From: Ilex aquifolium
Lineage: Eukaryota; Streptophyta; Magnoliopsida; Aquifoliales; Aquifoliaceae
Direction: 5' to 3'
Assembly: GCA_951799425.1 (NCBI GenBank)
Contig: OX637402.1
Coordinates: 1,984,501-2,048,500 of the forward strand
Length of the DNA stretch: 64,000 nt
This document shows positions 36,252 through 49,933 of this stretch, one piece after another; position 1 is the first letter of the stretch; each line of letters starts with the position of its first letter. The notes below the pieces were generated by a model. The model worked only from the letters and a program-made list of their open reading frames with translations. It was not told where the DNA came from and did not search any database. Position numbers and translations under genes: made by a program.

Positions 36252-37759
36252 TGTAACACCCCGAATTTTCTTTTATATATTTATAGAGATATATATATAT
36301 ATAGTAAATAAAAAGTGTAAATATGTAGATATATGTAGTGACATAAGAATAAACCGTAGGAATAAATGCTATGGAGACAATTTGATTGGGAAGTTACGTG
36401 TCGAAGATGTTTAAACTTGGAAAGGGTGATTAGACAAGTTTCTAAAAGTTTGTAGGTCAAAATAATGATTCCATTGAATCCGGAAGGTCGAAAAACATTG
36501 GGAGTGGTAATATGGATGTATTGGAAGTTAGGAAGTGTCTCGGAGTTAAAATACACTTTAGCGAGAATTTGGGTAAAAATGGGTATTGAACACTACTTAG
36601 TGTTTTGGCCATAAATTTTTATCTTTAAGTCCAATTGATCTGAAATTTTTACAGTAGATAGTAGACATCTAGGGCTACAAAAGTATGTCTCATGAACATT
36701 TTCCAATTCGACCTCTAAATGGGTCAAAACTGCATTGGAAGTTGAAACAAAAATCTGGCAGTCAAACCGTACCGGTACGCCGAACTCCAGTAGCTAAACC
36801 GTACCGGTACGCCCGATAAAGCCAGCCCGATCCGACTGCGGGTCTTTCTCCATTTCCTCCACTATAAATACATTTTGTCACCTCCTTAGCCTTCATTACA
36901 CCACTCCAAACCCTAGAAAACATAAGAGAGGAAGAGAGAAAGAGAGAAAACAAGAGATTGAAGGGTTGATTCAAGATCAAAGCCCTAATTTTTCCAAGAA
37001 CATCAAGGTAGGGGTTTTCTCTCACTCACTTACATTGAGTCTAGGGTATTTATATATGTATGTTTTTGCTATCAATGGTATATATATGCTATAGAATCAT
37101 CATCTCTTAGGCTTTTTGCAAAGATTACATTGTTAGGGTTTAATACCCATTAAATCTCTTTTCTAGCTTTAAAACCCTAGTTTTTGGGAGAGTGATGTAT
37201 TTCTTCTTAAATGCTTCTTTATTATGAACTTCGAAAACCATAGTTGTTTGTGTGGGGTAGAAAAATGATGTTATTGTGATCTCATGTATTTTCCTTGTTG
37301 GTTGGGATATTGTTACATAATATATCTTGGGGATTTTGGAGAGATGCGTGTAAAATGATATAAATATTGGAACGGTATGCTTGGTTGGGTTGTTTGTGAT
37401 GCCTTGAGGGTGAGAGGTTCCTTATAAGGATGCTCATGCCAAGAGAGGAGAGTATGTGATTTCCCTCAAGAGGTTCCTTATAAGGATGCTTGAGTTTGTG
37501 ATGCCTTGAGGGTGAGAGGTTCCTTATAAGGATGTTCATGCCAAGAGAGGAGAGTATGTGATTTTCCTTAAGAGGTTCCTTATAAGGATGCTTAAGAAAC
37601 TAAGCCTTGAGGGTGAGAGGTTCCTTATAAGGATGCTCATGCCAAAAGAGGATAGTATGTAATTTTCCTCAAGAGGTTCCTTATAAGGATGCTTGAGTAA
37701 CCAAGCCTTGAGGGTGAGAGGTTCCTTATAAGGATGCTCATGCCAAAAGAGGACAATAT
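36252..37759 (+). repeat. Monomer M24 (S class, 1508 bp)
   Basis: The LTR-like part ends at 37317. It has the M22 haplotype (GGGATATTG, TTTTGTCACC, TTAAGAGG), so M22-M23 and M24-M25 form a two-monomer repeat. Confidence 0.97.
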
Positions 37760-39283
37760 TGTAACACCCCGAATTTTCTTTTATATATTTATAGAGATAT
37801 ATATATATATAGTAAATAAAAAGTGTAAATATGTAGATATATGTAGTGACATAAGAATAAACCGTAGGAATAAATGCTATGGAGACAATTTGATTGGGAA
37901 GTTACGTGTCGAAGATGTTTAAACTTGGAAAGGGTGATTAGACAAGTTTCTAAAAGTTTGTAGGTCAAAATAATGATTCCATTGAATCCGGAAGGTCGAA
38001 AAACATTGGGAGTGGTAATATGGATGTATTGGAAGTTAGGAAGTGTCTCGGAGTTAAAATACACTTTAGCGAGAATTTGGGTAAAAATGGGTATTGAACA
38101 CTACTTAGTGTTTTGGCCATAACTTTTTATCTTTAAGTCCAATTGATCTGAAATTTTTACAGTAGATAGTAGACATCTAGGGCTACAAAAGTATGTCTCA
38201 TGAACATTTTCCAATTCGACCTCTAAATGGGTCAAAACTGCATTGGAAGTTGAAACAAAAATCTGGCAGTCAAACCGTACCGGTACGCCGAACTCCAGTA
38301 GCTAAACCATACCGGTACGCCCGATAAAGCCAGCCCGATCCGACTGCGGGTCTTTCTCCATTTCCTCCACTATAAATACATTTTGTCACCTCCTTAGCCT
38401 TCATTACACCACTCCAAACCCTAGAAAACATAAGAGAGGAAGAGAGAAAGAGAGAAACACAAGATCAAGAGAAAACAAGAGATTGAAGGTTGATTCAAGA
38501 TCAAAGCCCTAATTTTTCCAAGAACATCAAGGTAGGGGTTTTCTCTCACTCACTTACATTGAGTCTAGGGTATTTATATATGTATGTTTTTGCTATCAAT
38601 GGTATATATATGCTATAGAATCATCATCTCTTAGGCTTTTTGCAAAGATTACATTGTTAGGGTTTAATACCCATTAAATCTCTTTTCTAGCTTTAAAACC
38701 CTAGTTTTTGGGAGAGTGATGTATTTCTTCTTAAATGCTTCTTTATTATGAACTTCGAAAACCATAGTTGTTTGTGTGGGGTAGAAAAATGATGTTATTT
38801 TGATCTCATGTATTTTCCTTGTTGGTTGGGATATTGTTACATAATATATCTTGGGGATTTTGGAGAGATGCGTGTAAAATGATATAAATATTGGAACGGT
38901 ATGCTTGGTTGGGTTGTTTGTGATGCCTTGAGGGTGAGAGGTTCCTTATAAGGATGCTCATGCCAAGAGAGGAGAGTATGTGATTTCCCTCAAGAGGTTC
39001 CTTATAAGGATGCTTGAGTTTGTGATGCCTTGAGGGTGAGAGGTTCCTTATAAGGATGTTCATGCCAAGAGAGGAGAGTATGTGATTTTCCTTAAGAAGT
39101 TCCTTATAAGGATGCTTAAGAAACTAAGCCTTGAGGGTGAGAGTTTCCTTATAAGGATGCTCATGCCAAAGGAGGATAGTATGTAATTTTCCTCAAGAGG
39201 TTCCTTATAAGGATGCTTGAGTAACCAAGCCTTGAGGGTGAGAGGTTCCTTATAAGGATGCTCATGCCAAAAGAGGACAATAT
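37760..39283 (+). repeat. Monomer M25 (L class, 1524 bp)
   Basis: The LTR-like part ends at 38841. It is M23-like (second palindrome CATACC, GAAGGTTG, GAGAGTTTCC) with TTATTTTGATC and GGGATATTG. Confidence 0.97.
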
Positions 39284-40807
39284 TGTAACACCCCGAATTT
39301 TCTTTTATATATTTATAGAGATATATATATATATAGTAAATAAAAAGTGTAAATATGTAGATATATGTAGTGACATAAGAATAAACCGTAGGAATAAATG
39401 CTATGGAGACAATTTGATTGGGAAGTTACGTGTCGAAGATGTTTAAACTTGGAAAGGGTGATTAGACAAGTTTCTAAAAGTTTGTAGGTCAAAATAATGA
39501 TTCCATTGAATCCGGAAGGTCGAAAAACATTGGGAGTGGTAATATGGATGTATTGGAAGTTAGGAAGTGTCTCGGAGTTAAAATACACTTTAGCGAGAAT
39601 TTGGGTAAAAATGGGTATTGAACACTACTTAGTGTTTTGGCCATAAATTTTTATCTTTAAGTCCAATTGATCTGAAATTTTTACAGTAGATAGTAGACAT
39701 CTAGGGCTACAAAAGTATGTCTCATGAACATTTTCCAATTCGACCTCTAAATGGGTCAAAACTGCATTGGAAGTTGAAACAAAAATCTGGCAGTCAAACC
39801 GTACCGGTACGCCGAACTCCAGTAGCTAAACCATACCGGTACGCCCGATAAAGCCAGCCCGATCCGACTGCGGGTCTTTCTCCATTTCCTCCACTATAAA
39901 TACATTTTGTCACCTCCTTAGCCTTCATTACACCACTCCAAACCCTAGAAAACATAAGAGAGGAAGAGAGAAAGAGAGAAACACAAGATCAAGAGAAAAC
40001 AAGAGATTGAAGGTTGATTCAAGATCAAAGCCCTAATTTTTCCAAGAACATCAAGGTAGGGGTTTTCTCTCACTCACTTACATTGAGTCTAGGGTATTTA
40101 TATATGTATGTTTTTGCTATCAATGGTATATATATGCTATAGAATCATCATCTCTTAGGCTTTTTGCAAAGATTACATTGTTAGGGTTTAATACCCATTA
40201 AATCTCTTTTCTAGCTTTAAAACCCTAGTTTTTGGGAGAGTGATGTATTTCTTCTTAAATGCTTCTTTATTATGAACTTCGAAAACCATAGTTGTTTGTG
40301 TGGGGTAGAAAAATGATGTTATTGTGATCTCATGTATTTTCCTTGTTGGTTGGGGAATTGTTACATAATATATCTTGGGGATTTTGGAGAGATGCGTGTA
40401 AAATGATATAAATATTGGAACGGTATGCTTGGTTGGGTTGTTTGTGATGCCTTGAGGGTGAGAGGTTCCTTATAAGGATGCTCATGCCAAGAGAGGAGAG
40501 TATGTGATTTCCCTCAAGAGGTTCCTTATAAGGATGCTTGATTTTGTGATGCCTTGAGGGTGAGAGGTTCCTTATAAGGATGTTCATGCCAAGAGAGGAG
40601 AGTATGTGATTTTCCTTAAGAAGTTCCTTATAAGGATGCTTAAGAAACTAAGCCTTGAGGGTGAGAGGTTCCTTATAAGGATGCTCATGCCAAAAGAGGA
40701 TAGTATGTAATTTTCCTCAAGAGGTTCCTTATAAGGATGCTTGAGTAACCAAGCCTTGAGGGTGAGAGGTTCCTTATAAGGATGCTCATGCCAAAAGAGG
40801 ACAATAT
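39284..40807 (+). repeat. Monomer M26 (L class, 1524 bp), triplet position 1
   Basis: The LTR-like part ends at 40365. Tags: ATAAATTTT, CATACC, GAAGGTTG, spacer CTTGATTTTG. It opens the first three-monomer higher-order repeat. Confidence 0.97.
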
Positions 40808-42332
40808 TGTAACACCCCGAATTTTCTTTTATATATTTATAGAGATATATATATATATAGTAAATAAAAAGTGTAAATATGTAGATATATGTAGTGACAT
40901 AAGAATAAACCGTAGGAATAAATGCTATGGAGACAATTTGATTGGGAAGTTACGTGTCGAAGATGTTTAAACTTGGAAAGGGTGATTAGACAAGTTTCTA
41001 AAAGTTTGTAGGTCAAAATAATGATTCCATTGAATCCGGAAGGTCGAAAAACATTGGGAGTGGTAATATGGATGTATTGGAAGTTAGGAAGTGTCTCGGA
41101 GTTAAAATACACTTTAGCGAGAATTTGGGTAAAAATGGGTATTGAACACTACTTAGTGTTTTGGCCATAAATTTTTATCTTTAATTCCAATTGATCTGAA
41201 ATTTTTACAGTAGATAGTAGACATCTAGGGCTACAAAAGTATGTCTCATGAACATTTTCCAATTCGACCTCTAAATGGGTCAAAACTGCATTGGAAGTTG
41301 AAACAAAAATCTGGCAGTCAAACCGTACCGGTACGCCGAACTCCAGTAGCTAAACCGTACCGGTACGCCCGATAAAGCCAGCCCGATCCGACTGCGGGTC
41401 TTTCTCCATTTCCTCCACTATAAATACATTTTGTCACCTCCTTAGCCTTCATTACACCACTCCAAACCCTAGAAAACATAAGAGAGGAAGAGAGAAAGAG
41501 AGAAACACAAGATCAAGAGAAAACAAGAGATTGAAGGGTTGATTCAAGATCAAAGCCCTAATTTTTCCAAGAACATCAAGGTAGGGGTTTTCTCTCACTC
41601 ACTTACATTGAGTCTAGGGTATTTATATATGTATGTTTTTGCTATCAATGATATATATATGCTATAGAATCATCATCTCTTAGGCTTTTTGCAAAGATTA
41701 CATTGTTAGGGTTTAATACCCATTAAATCTCTTTTCTAGCTTTAAAACCCTAGTTTTTGGGAGAGTGATGTATTTCTTTTTAAATGCTTCTTTATTATGA
41801 ACTTCGAAAACCATAGTTGTTTGTGTGGGGTAGAAAAATGATGTTATTGTGATCTCATGTATTTTCCTTGTTGGTTGGGGAATTGTTACATAATATATCT
41901 TGGGGATTTTGGAGAGATGCGTGTAAAATGATATAAATATTGGAACGGTATGCTTGGTTGGGTTGTTTGTGATGCCTTGAGGGTGAGAGGTTCCTTATAA
42001 GGATGCTCATGTCAAGAGAGGAGAGTATGTGATTTCCCTCAAGAGGTTCCTTATAAGGATGCTTGAGTTTGTGATGCCTTGAGGGTGAGAGGTTCCTTAT
42101 AAGGATGTTCATGCCAAGAGAGGAGAGTATGTGATTTTCCTTAAGAGGTTCCTTATAAGGATGCTTAAGAAACTAAGCCTTGAGGGTGAGAGGTTCCTTA
42201 TAAGGATGCTCATGCCAAAAGAGGATAGTATGTAATTTTCCTCAAGAGGTTCCTTATAAGGATGCTTGAGTAACCAAGCCTTGAGGGTGAGAGGTTCCTT
42301 ATAAGGATGCTCATGCCAAAAGAGGACAATAT
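40808..42332 (+). repeat. Monomer M27 (L class, 1525 bp), triplet position 2
   Basis: The LTR-like part ends at 41890. Tags: TTTAATTCC, both palindromes intact, CAATGATATA, TTTCTTTTT, ATGTCAAG, TTAAGAGG. Confidence 0.97.
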
Positions 42333-43854
42333 TGTAACACCCCGAATTTTCTTTTATATATTTATAGAGATATATATATATAGTAAATAAAAAGTGTAAA
42401 TATGTAGATATATGTAGTGACATAAGAATAAACCCTAGGAATAAATGCTATGGAGACAATTTGATTGGGAAGTTACGTGTCGAAGATGTTTAAACTTGTA
42501 AAGGGTGATTAGACAAGTTTCTAAAAGTTTGTAGGTCAAAATAATGATTCCATTGAATCCGGAAGGTCGAAAAACATTGGGAGTGGTAATATGGATGTAT
42601 TGGAAGTTAGGAAGTGTCTCGGAGTTAAAATAAACTTTAGCGAGAATTTGGGTAAAAATGGGTATTGAACACTACTTAGTGTTTTGGCCATAACTTTTTA
42701 TCTTTAAGTCCAATTGATCTGAAATTTTTACAGTAGATAGTAGACATCTAGGGCTACAAAAGTATGTCTCATGAACATTTTCCAATTCGACCTCTAAATG
42801 GGTCAAAACTGCATTGGAAGTTGAAACAAAAATCTGGCAGTCAAACCGTACCGGTACGCCGAACTCCAGTAGCTAAACCATACCGGTACGCCCGATAAAG
42901 CCAGCCCGATCCGACTGCGGGTCTTTCTCCATTTTCTCCACTATAAATACATTTTGTCACCTCCTTAGCCTTCATTACACCACTCCAAACCCTAGAAAAC
43001 ATAAGAGAGGAAGAGAGAAAGAGAGAAACACAAGATCAAGAGAAAACAAGAGATTGAAGGTTGATTCAAGATCAAAGCCCTAATTTTTCCAAGAACATCA
43101 AGGTAGGGGTTTTCTCTCACTCACTTACATTGAGTCTAGGGTATTTATATATGTATGTTTTTGCTATCAATGGTATATATATGCTATAGAATCATCATCT
43201 CTTAGGCTTTTTGCAAAGATTACATTGTTAGGGTTTAATACCCATTAAATCTCTTTTCTAGCTTTAAAACCCTAGTTTTTGGGAGAGTGATGTATTTCTT
43301 CTTAAATGCTTCTTTATTATGAACTTCGAAAACCATAGTTGTTTGTGTGGGGTAGAAAAATGATGTTATTTTGATCTCATGTATTTTCCTTGTTGGTTGG
43401 GATATTGTTACATAATATATCTTGGGGATTTTGGAGAGATGCGTGTAAAATGATATAAATATTGGAACGGTATGCTTGGTTGGGTTGTTTGTGATGCCTT
43501 GAGGGTGAGAGGTTCCTTATAAGGATGCTCATGCCAAGAGAGGAGAGTATGTGATTTCCCTCAAGAGGTTCCTTATAAGGATGCTTGAGTTTGTGATGCC
43601 TTGAGGGTGAGAGGTTCCTTATAAGGATGTTCATGCCAAGAGAGGAGAGTATGTGATTTTCCTTAAGAAGTTCCTTATAAGGATGCTTAAGAAACTAAGC
43701 CTTGAGGGTGAGAGTTTCCTTATAAGGATGCTCATGCCAAAGGAGGATAGTATGTAATTTTCCTCAAGAGGTTCCTTATAAGGATGCTTGAGTAACCAAG
43801 CCTTGAGGGTGAGAGGTTCCTTATAAGGATGCTCATGCCAAAAGAGGACAATAT
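42333..43854 (+). repeat. Monomer M28 (L class, 1522 bp), triplet position 3
   Basis: The LTR-like part ends at 43412. Tags: short AT tract, ACCCTAGG, AAATAAAC, CATACC, TTATTTTGATC, GGGATATTG, GAGAGTTTCC. Confidence 0.97.
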
Positions 43855-45378
43855 TGTAACACCCCGAATTTTCTTTTATATATTTATAGAGATATATATA
43901 TATATAGTAAATAAAAAGTGTAAATATGTAGATATATGTAGTGACATAAGAATAAACCGTAGGAATAAATGCTATGGAGACAATTTGATTGGGAAGTTAC
44001 GTGTCGAAGATGTTTAAACTTGGAAAGGGTGATTAGACAAGTTTCTAAAAGTTTGTAGGTCAAAATAATGATTCCATTGAATCCGGAAGGTCGAAAAACA
44101 TTGGGAGTGGTAATATGGATGTATTGGAAGTTAGGAAGTGTCTCGGAGTTAAAATACACTTTAGCGAGAATTTGGGTAAAAATGGGTATTGAACACTACT
44201 TAGTGTTTTGGCCATAAATTTTTATCTTTAAGTCCAATTGATCTGAAATTTTTACAGTAGATAGTAGACATCTAGGGCTACAAAAGTATGTCTCATGAAC
44301 ATTTTCCAATTCGACCTCTAAATGGGTCAAAACTGCATTGGAAGTTGAAACAAAAATCTGGCAGTCAAACCGTACCGGTACGCCGAACTCCAGTAGCTAA
44401 ACCATACCGGTACGCCCGATAAAGCCAGCCCGATCCGACTGCGGGTCTTTCTCCATTTCCTCCACTATAAATACATTTTGTCACCTCCTTAGCCTTCATT
44501 ACACCACTCCAAACCCTAGAAAACATAAGAGAGGAAGAGAGAAAGAGAGAAACACAAGATCAAGAGAAAACAAGAGATTGAAGGTTGATTCAAGATCAAA
44601 GCCCTAATTTTTCCAAGAACATCAAGGTAGGGGTTTTCTCTCACTCACTTACATTGAGTCTAGGGTATTTATATATGTATGTTTTTGCTATCAATGGTAT
44701 ATATATGCTATAGAATCATCATCTCTTAGGCTTTTTGCAAAGATTACATTGTTAGGGTTTAATACCCATTAAATCTCTTTTCTAGCTTTAAAACCCTAGT
44801 TTTTGGGAGAGTGATGTATTTCTTCTTAAATGCTTCTTTATTATGAACTTCGAAAACCATAGTTGTTTGTGTGGGGTAGAAAAATGATGTTATTTTGATC
44901 TCATGTATTTTCCTTGTTGGTTGGGATATTGTTACATAATATATCTTGGGGATTTTGGAGAGATGCGTGTAAAATGATATAAATATTGGAACGGTATGCT
45001 TGGTTGGGTTGTTTGTGATGCCTTGAGGGTGAGAGGTTCCTTATAAGGATGCTCATGCCAAGAGAGGAGAGTATGTGATTTCCCTCAAGAGGTTCCTTAT
45101 AAGGATGCTTGAGTTTGTGATGCCTTGAGGGTGAGAGGTTCCTTATAAGGATGTTCATGCCAAGAGAGGAGAGTATGTGATTTTCCTTAAGAAGTTCCTT
45201 ATAAGGATGCTTAAGAAACTAAGCCTTGAGGGTGAGAGTTTCCTTATAAGGATGCTCATGCCAAAGGAGGATAGTATGTAATTTTCCTCAAGAGGTTCCT
45301 TATAAGGATGCTTGAGTAACCAAGCCTTGAGGGTGAGAGGTTCCTTATAAGGATGCTCATGCCAAAAGAGGACAATAT
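43855..45378 (+). repeat. Monomer M29 (L class, 1524 bp)
   Basis: The LTR-like part ends at 44936. Its back half matches M25 and M28 (TTATTTTGATC, GGGATATTG, CCAAAGGAGG), with an ATAAATTTT front. It sits between two triplets. Confidence 0.97.
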
Positions 45379-46902
45379 TGTAACACCCCGAATTTTCTTT
45401 TATATATTTATAGAGATATATATATATATAGTAAATAAAAAGTGTAAATATGTAGATATATGTAGTGACATAAGAATAAACCGTAGGAATAAATGCTATG
45501 GAGACAATTTGATTGGGAAGTTACGTGTCGAAGATGTTTAAACTTGGAAAGGGTGATTAGACAAGTTTCTAAAAGTTTGTAGGTCAAAATAATGATTCCA
45601 TTGAATCCGGAAGGTCGAAAAACATTGGGAGTGGTAATATGGATGTATTGGAAGTTAGGAAGTGTCTCGGAGTTAAAATACACTTTAGCGAGAATTTGGG
45701 TAAAAATGGGTATTGAACACTACTTAGTGTTTTGGCCATAACTTTTTATCTTTAAGTCCAATTGATCTGAAATTTTTACAGTAGATAGTAGACATCTAGG
45801 GCTACAAAAGTATGTCTCATGAACATTTTCCAATTCGACCTCTAAATGGGTCAAAACTGCATTGGAAGTTGAAACAAAAATCTGGCAGTCAAACCGTACC
45901 GGTACGCCGAACTCCAGTAGCTAAACCATACCGGTACGCCCGATAAAGCCAGCCCGATCCGACTGCGGGTCTTTCTCCATTTCCTCCACTATAAATACAT
46001 TTTGTCACCTCCTTAGCCTTCATTACACCACTCCAAACCCTAGAAAACATAAGAGAGGAAGAGAGAAAGAGAGAAACACAAGATCAAGAGAAAACAAGAG
46101 ATTGAAGGTTGATTCAAGATCAAAGCCCTAATTTTTCCAAGAACATCAAGGTAGGGGTTTTCTCTCACTCACTTACATTGAGTCTAGGGTATTTATATAT
46201 GTATGTTTTTGCTATCAATGGTATATATATGCTATAGAATCATCATCTCTTAGGCTTTTTGCAAAGATTACATTGTTAGGGTTTAATACCCATTAAATCT
46301 CTTTTCTAGCTTTAAAACCCTAGTTTTTGGGAGAGTGATGTATTTCTTCTTAAATGCTTCTTTATTATGAACTTCGAAAACCATAGTTGTTTGTGTGGGG
46401 TAGAAAAATGATGTTATTGTGATCTCATGTATTTTCCTTGTTGGTTGGGGAATTGTTACATAATATATCTTGGGGATTTTGGAGAGATGCGTGTAAAATG
46501 ATATAAATATTGGAACGGTATGCTTGGTTGGGTTGTTTGTGATGCCTTGAGGGTGAGAGGTTCCTTATAAGGATGCTCATGCCAAGAGAGGAGAGTATGT
46601 GATTTCCCTCAAGAGGTTCCTTATAAGGATGCTTGATTTTGTGATGCCTTGAGGGTGAGAGGTTCCTTATAAGGATGTTCATGCCAAGAGAGGAGAGTAT
46701 GTGATTTTCCTTAAGAAGTTCCTTATAAGGATGCTTAAGAAACTAAGCCTTGAGGGTGAGAGGTTCCTTATAAGGATGCTCATGCCAAAAGAGGATAGTA
46801 TGTAATTTTCCTCAAGAGGTTCCTTATAAGGATGCTTCAGTAACCAAGCCTTGAGGGTGAGAGGTTCCTTATAAGGATGCTCATGCCAAAAGAGGACAAT
46901 AT
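45379..46902 (+). repeat. Monomer M30 (L class, 1524 bp), triplet position 1
   Basis: The LTR-like part ends at 46460. It has the M26 tags (CATACC, GAAGGTTG, CTTGATTTTG) but ATAACTTTT, plus a private CTTCAGTAACC. Confidence 0.97.
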
Positions 46903-48427
46903 TGTAACACCCCGAATTTTCTTTTATATATTTATAGAGATATATATATATATAGTAAATAAAAAGTGTAAATATGTAGATATATGTAGTGACATAAGAA
47001 TAAACCGTAGGAATAAATGCTATGGAGACAATTTGATTGGGAAGTTACGTGTCGAAGATGTTTAAACTTGGAAAGGGTGATTAGACAAGTTTCTAAAAGT
47101 TTGTAGGTCAAAATAATGATTCCATTGAATCCGGAAGGTCGAAAAACATTGGGAGTGGTAATATGGATGTATTGGAAGTTAGGAAGTGTCTCGGAGTTAA
47201 AATACACTTTAGCGAGAATTTGGGTAAAAATGGGTATTGAACACTACTTAGTGTTTTGGCCATAAATTTTTATCTTTAATTCCAATTGATCTGAAATTTT
47301 TACAGTAGATAGTAGACATCTAGGGCTACAAAAGTATGTCTCATGAACATTTTCCAATTCGACCTCTAAATGGGTCAAAACTGCATTGGAAGTTGAAACA
47401 AAAATCTGGCAGTCAAACCGTACCGGTACGCCGAACTCCAGTAGCTAAACCGTACCGGTACGCCCGATAAAGCCAGCCCGATCCGACTGCGGGTCTTTCT
47501 CCATTTCCTCCACTATAAATACATTTTGTCACCTCCTTAGCCTTCATTACACCACTCCAAACCCTAGAAAACATAAGAGAGGAAGAGAGAAAGAGAGAAA
47601 CACAAGATCAAGAGAAAACAAGAGATTGAAGGGTTGATTCAAGATCAAAGCCCTAATTTTTCCAAGAACATCAAGGTAGGGGTTTTCTCTCACTCACTTA
47701 CATTGAGTCTAGGGTATTTATATATGTATGTTTTTGCTATCAATGATATATATATGCTATAGAATCATCATCTCTTAGGCTTTTTGCAAAGATTACATTG
47801 TTAGGGTTTAATACCCATTAAATCTCTTTTCTAGCTTTAAAACCCTAGTTTTTGGGAGAGTGATGTATTTCTTTTTAAATGCTTCTTTATTATGAACTTC
47901 GAAAACCATAGTTGTTTGTGTGGGGTAGAAAAATGATGTTATTGTGATCTCATGTATTTTCCTTGTTGGTTGGGGAATTGTTACATAATATATCTTGGGG
48001 ATTTTGGAGAGATGCGTGTAAAATGATATAAATATTGGAACGGTATGCTTGGTTGGGTTGTTTGTGATGCCTTGAGGGTGAGAGGTTCCTTATAAGGATG
48101 CTGATGTCAAGAGAGGAGAGTATGTGATTTCCCTCAAGAGGTTCCTTATAAGGATGCTTGAGTTTGTGATGCCTTGAGGGTGAGAGGTTCCTTATAAGGA
48201 TGTTCATGCCAAGAGAGGAGAGTATGTGATTTTCCTTAAGAGGTTCCTTATAAGGATGCTTAAGAAACTAAGCCTTGAGGGTGAGAGGTTCCTTATAAGG
48301 ATGCTCATGCCAAAAGAGGATAGTATGTAATTTTCCTCAAGAGGTTCCTTATAAGGATGCTTGAGTAACCAAGCCTTGAGGGTGAGAGGTTCCTTATAAG
48401 GATGCTCATGCCAAAAGAGGACAATAT
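46903..48427 (+). repeat. Monomer M31 (L class, 1525 bp), triplet position 2
   Basis: The LTR-like part ends at 47985. It has the M27 tags with GCTGATGTCAAG, shared with M36. Confidence 0.97.
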
Positions 48428-49933
48428 TGTAACACCCCGAATTTTCTTTTATATATTTATAGAGATATATATATATAGTAAATAAAAAGTGTAAATATGT
48501 AGATATATGTAGTGACATAAGAATAAACCCTAGGAATAAATGCTATGGAGACAATTTGATTGGGAAGTTACGTGTCGAAGATGTTTAAACTTGTAAAGGG
48601 TGATTAGACAAGTTTCTAAAAGTTTGTAGGTCAAAATAATGATTCCATTGAATCCGGAAGGTCGAAAAACATTGGGAGTGGTAATATGGATGTATTGGAA
48701 GTTAGGAAGTGTCTCGGAGTTAAAATAAACTTTAGCGAGAATTTGGGTAAAAATGGGTATTGAACACTACTTAGTGTTTTGGCCATAACTTTTTATCTTT
48801 AAGTCCAATTGATCTGAAATTTTTACAGTAGATAGTAGACATCTAGGGCTACAAAAGTATGTCTCATGAACATTTTCCAATTCGACCTCTAAATGGGTCA
48901 AAACTGCATTGGAAGTTGAAACAAAAATCTGGCAGTCAAACCGTACCGGTACGCCGAACTCCAGTAGCTAAACCGTACCGGTACGCCCGATAAAGCCAGC
49001 CCGATCCGACTGCGGGTCTTTCTCCATTTCCTCCACTATAAATACATTTTTTCACCTCCTTAGCCTTCATTACACCACTCCAAACCCTAGAAAACATAAG
49101 AGAGGAAGAGAGAAAGAGAGAAAACAAGAGATTGAAGGGTTGATTCAAGATCAAAGCCCTAATTTTTCCAAGAACATCAAGGTAGGGGTTTTCTCTCACT
49201 CACTTACATTGAGTCTAGGGTATTTATATATGTATGTTTTTGCTATCAATGGTATATATATGCTATAGAATCATCATCTCTTAGGCTTTTTGCAAAGATT
49301 ACATTGTTAGGGTTTAATACCCATTAAATCTCTTTTCTAGCTTTAAAACCCTAGTTTTTGGGAGAGTGATGTATTTCTTCTTAAATGCTTCTTTATTATG
49401 AACTTCGAAAACCATAGTTGTTTGTGTGGGGTAGAAAAATGATGTTATTTTGATCTCATGTATTTTCCTTGTTGGTTGGGATATTGTTACATAATATATC
49501 TTGGGGATTTTGGAGAGATGCGTGTAAAATGATATAAATATTGGAACGGTATGCTTGGTTGGGTTGTTTGTGATGCCTTGAGGGTGAGAGGTTCCTTATA
49601 AGGATGCTCATGCCAAGAGAGGAGAGTATGTGATTTCCCTCAAGAGGTTCCTTATAAGGATGCTTGAGTTTGTGATGCCTTGAGGGTGAGAGGTTCCTTA
49701 TAAGGATGTTCATGCCAAGAGAGGAGAGTATGTGATTTTCCTTAAGAAGTTCCTTATAAGGATGCTTAAGAAACTAAGCCTTGAGGGTGAGAGTTTCCTT
49801 ATAAGGATGCTCATGCCAAAGGAGGATAGTATGTAATTTTCCTCAAGAGGTTCCTTATAAGGATGCTTGAGTAACCAAGCCTTGAGGGTGAGAGGTTCCT
49901 TATAAGGATGCTCATGCCAAAAGAGGACAATAT
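48428..49933 (+). repeat. Monomer M32 (S class, 1506 bp), triplet position 3, mosaic
   Basis: The LTR-like part ends at 49491. The front and back match M28 (AAATAAAC; TTATTTTGATC, GGGATATTG), but the middle is short class with intact palindromes and TTTTTTCACC. This suggests a conversion tract of a few hundred bases. Confidence 0.96.
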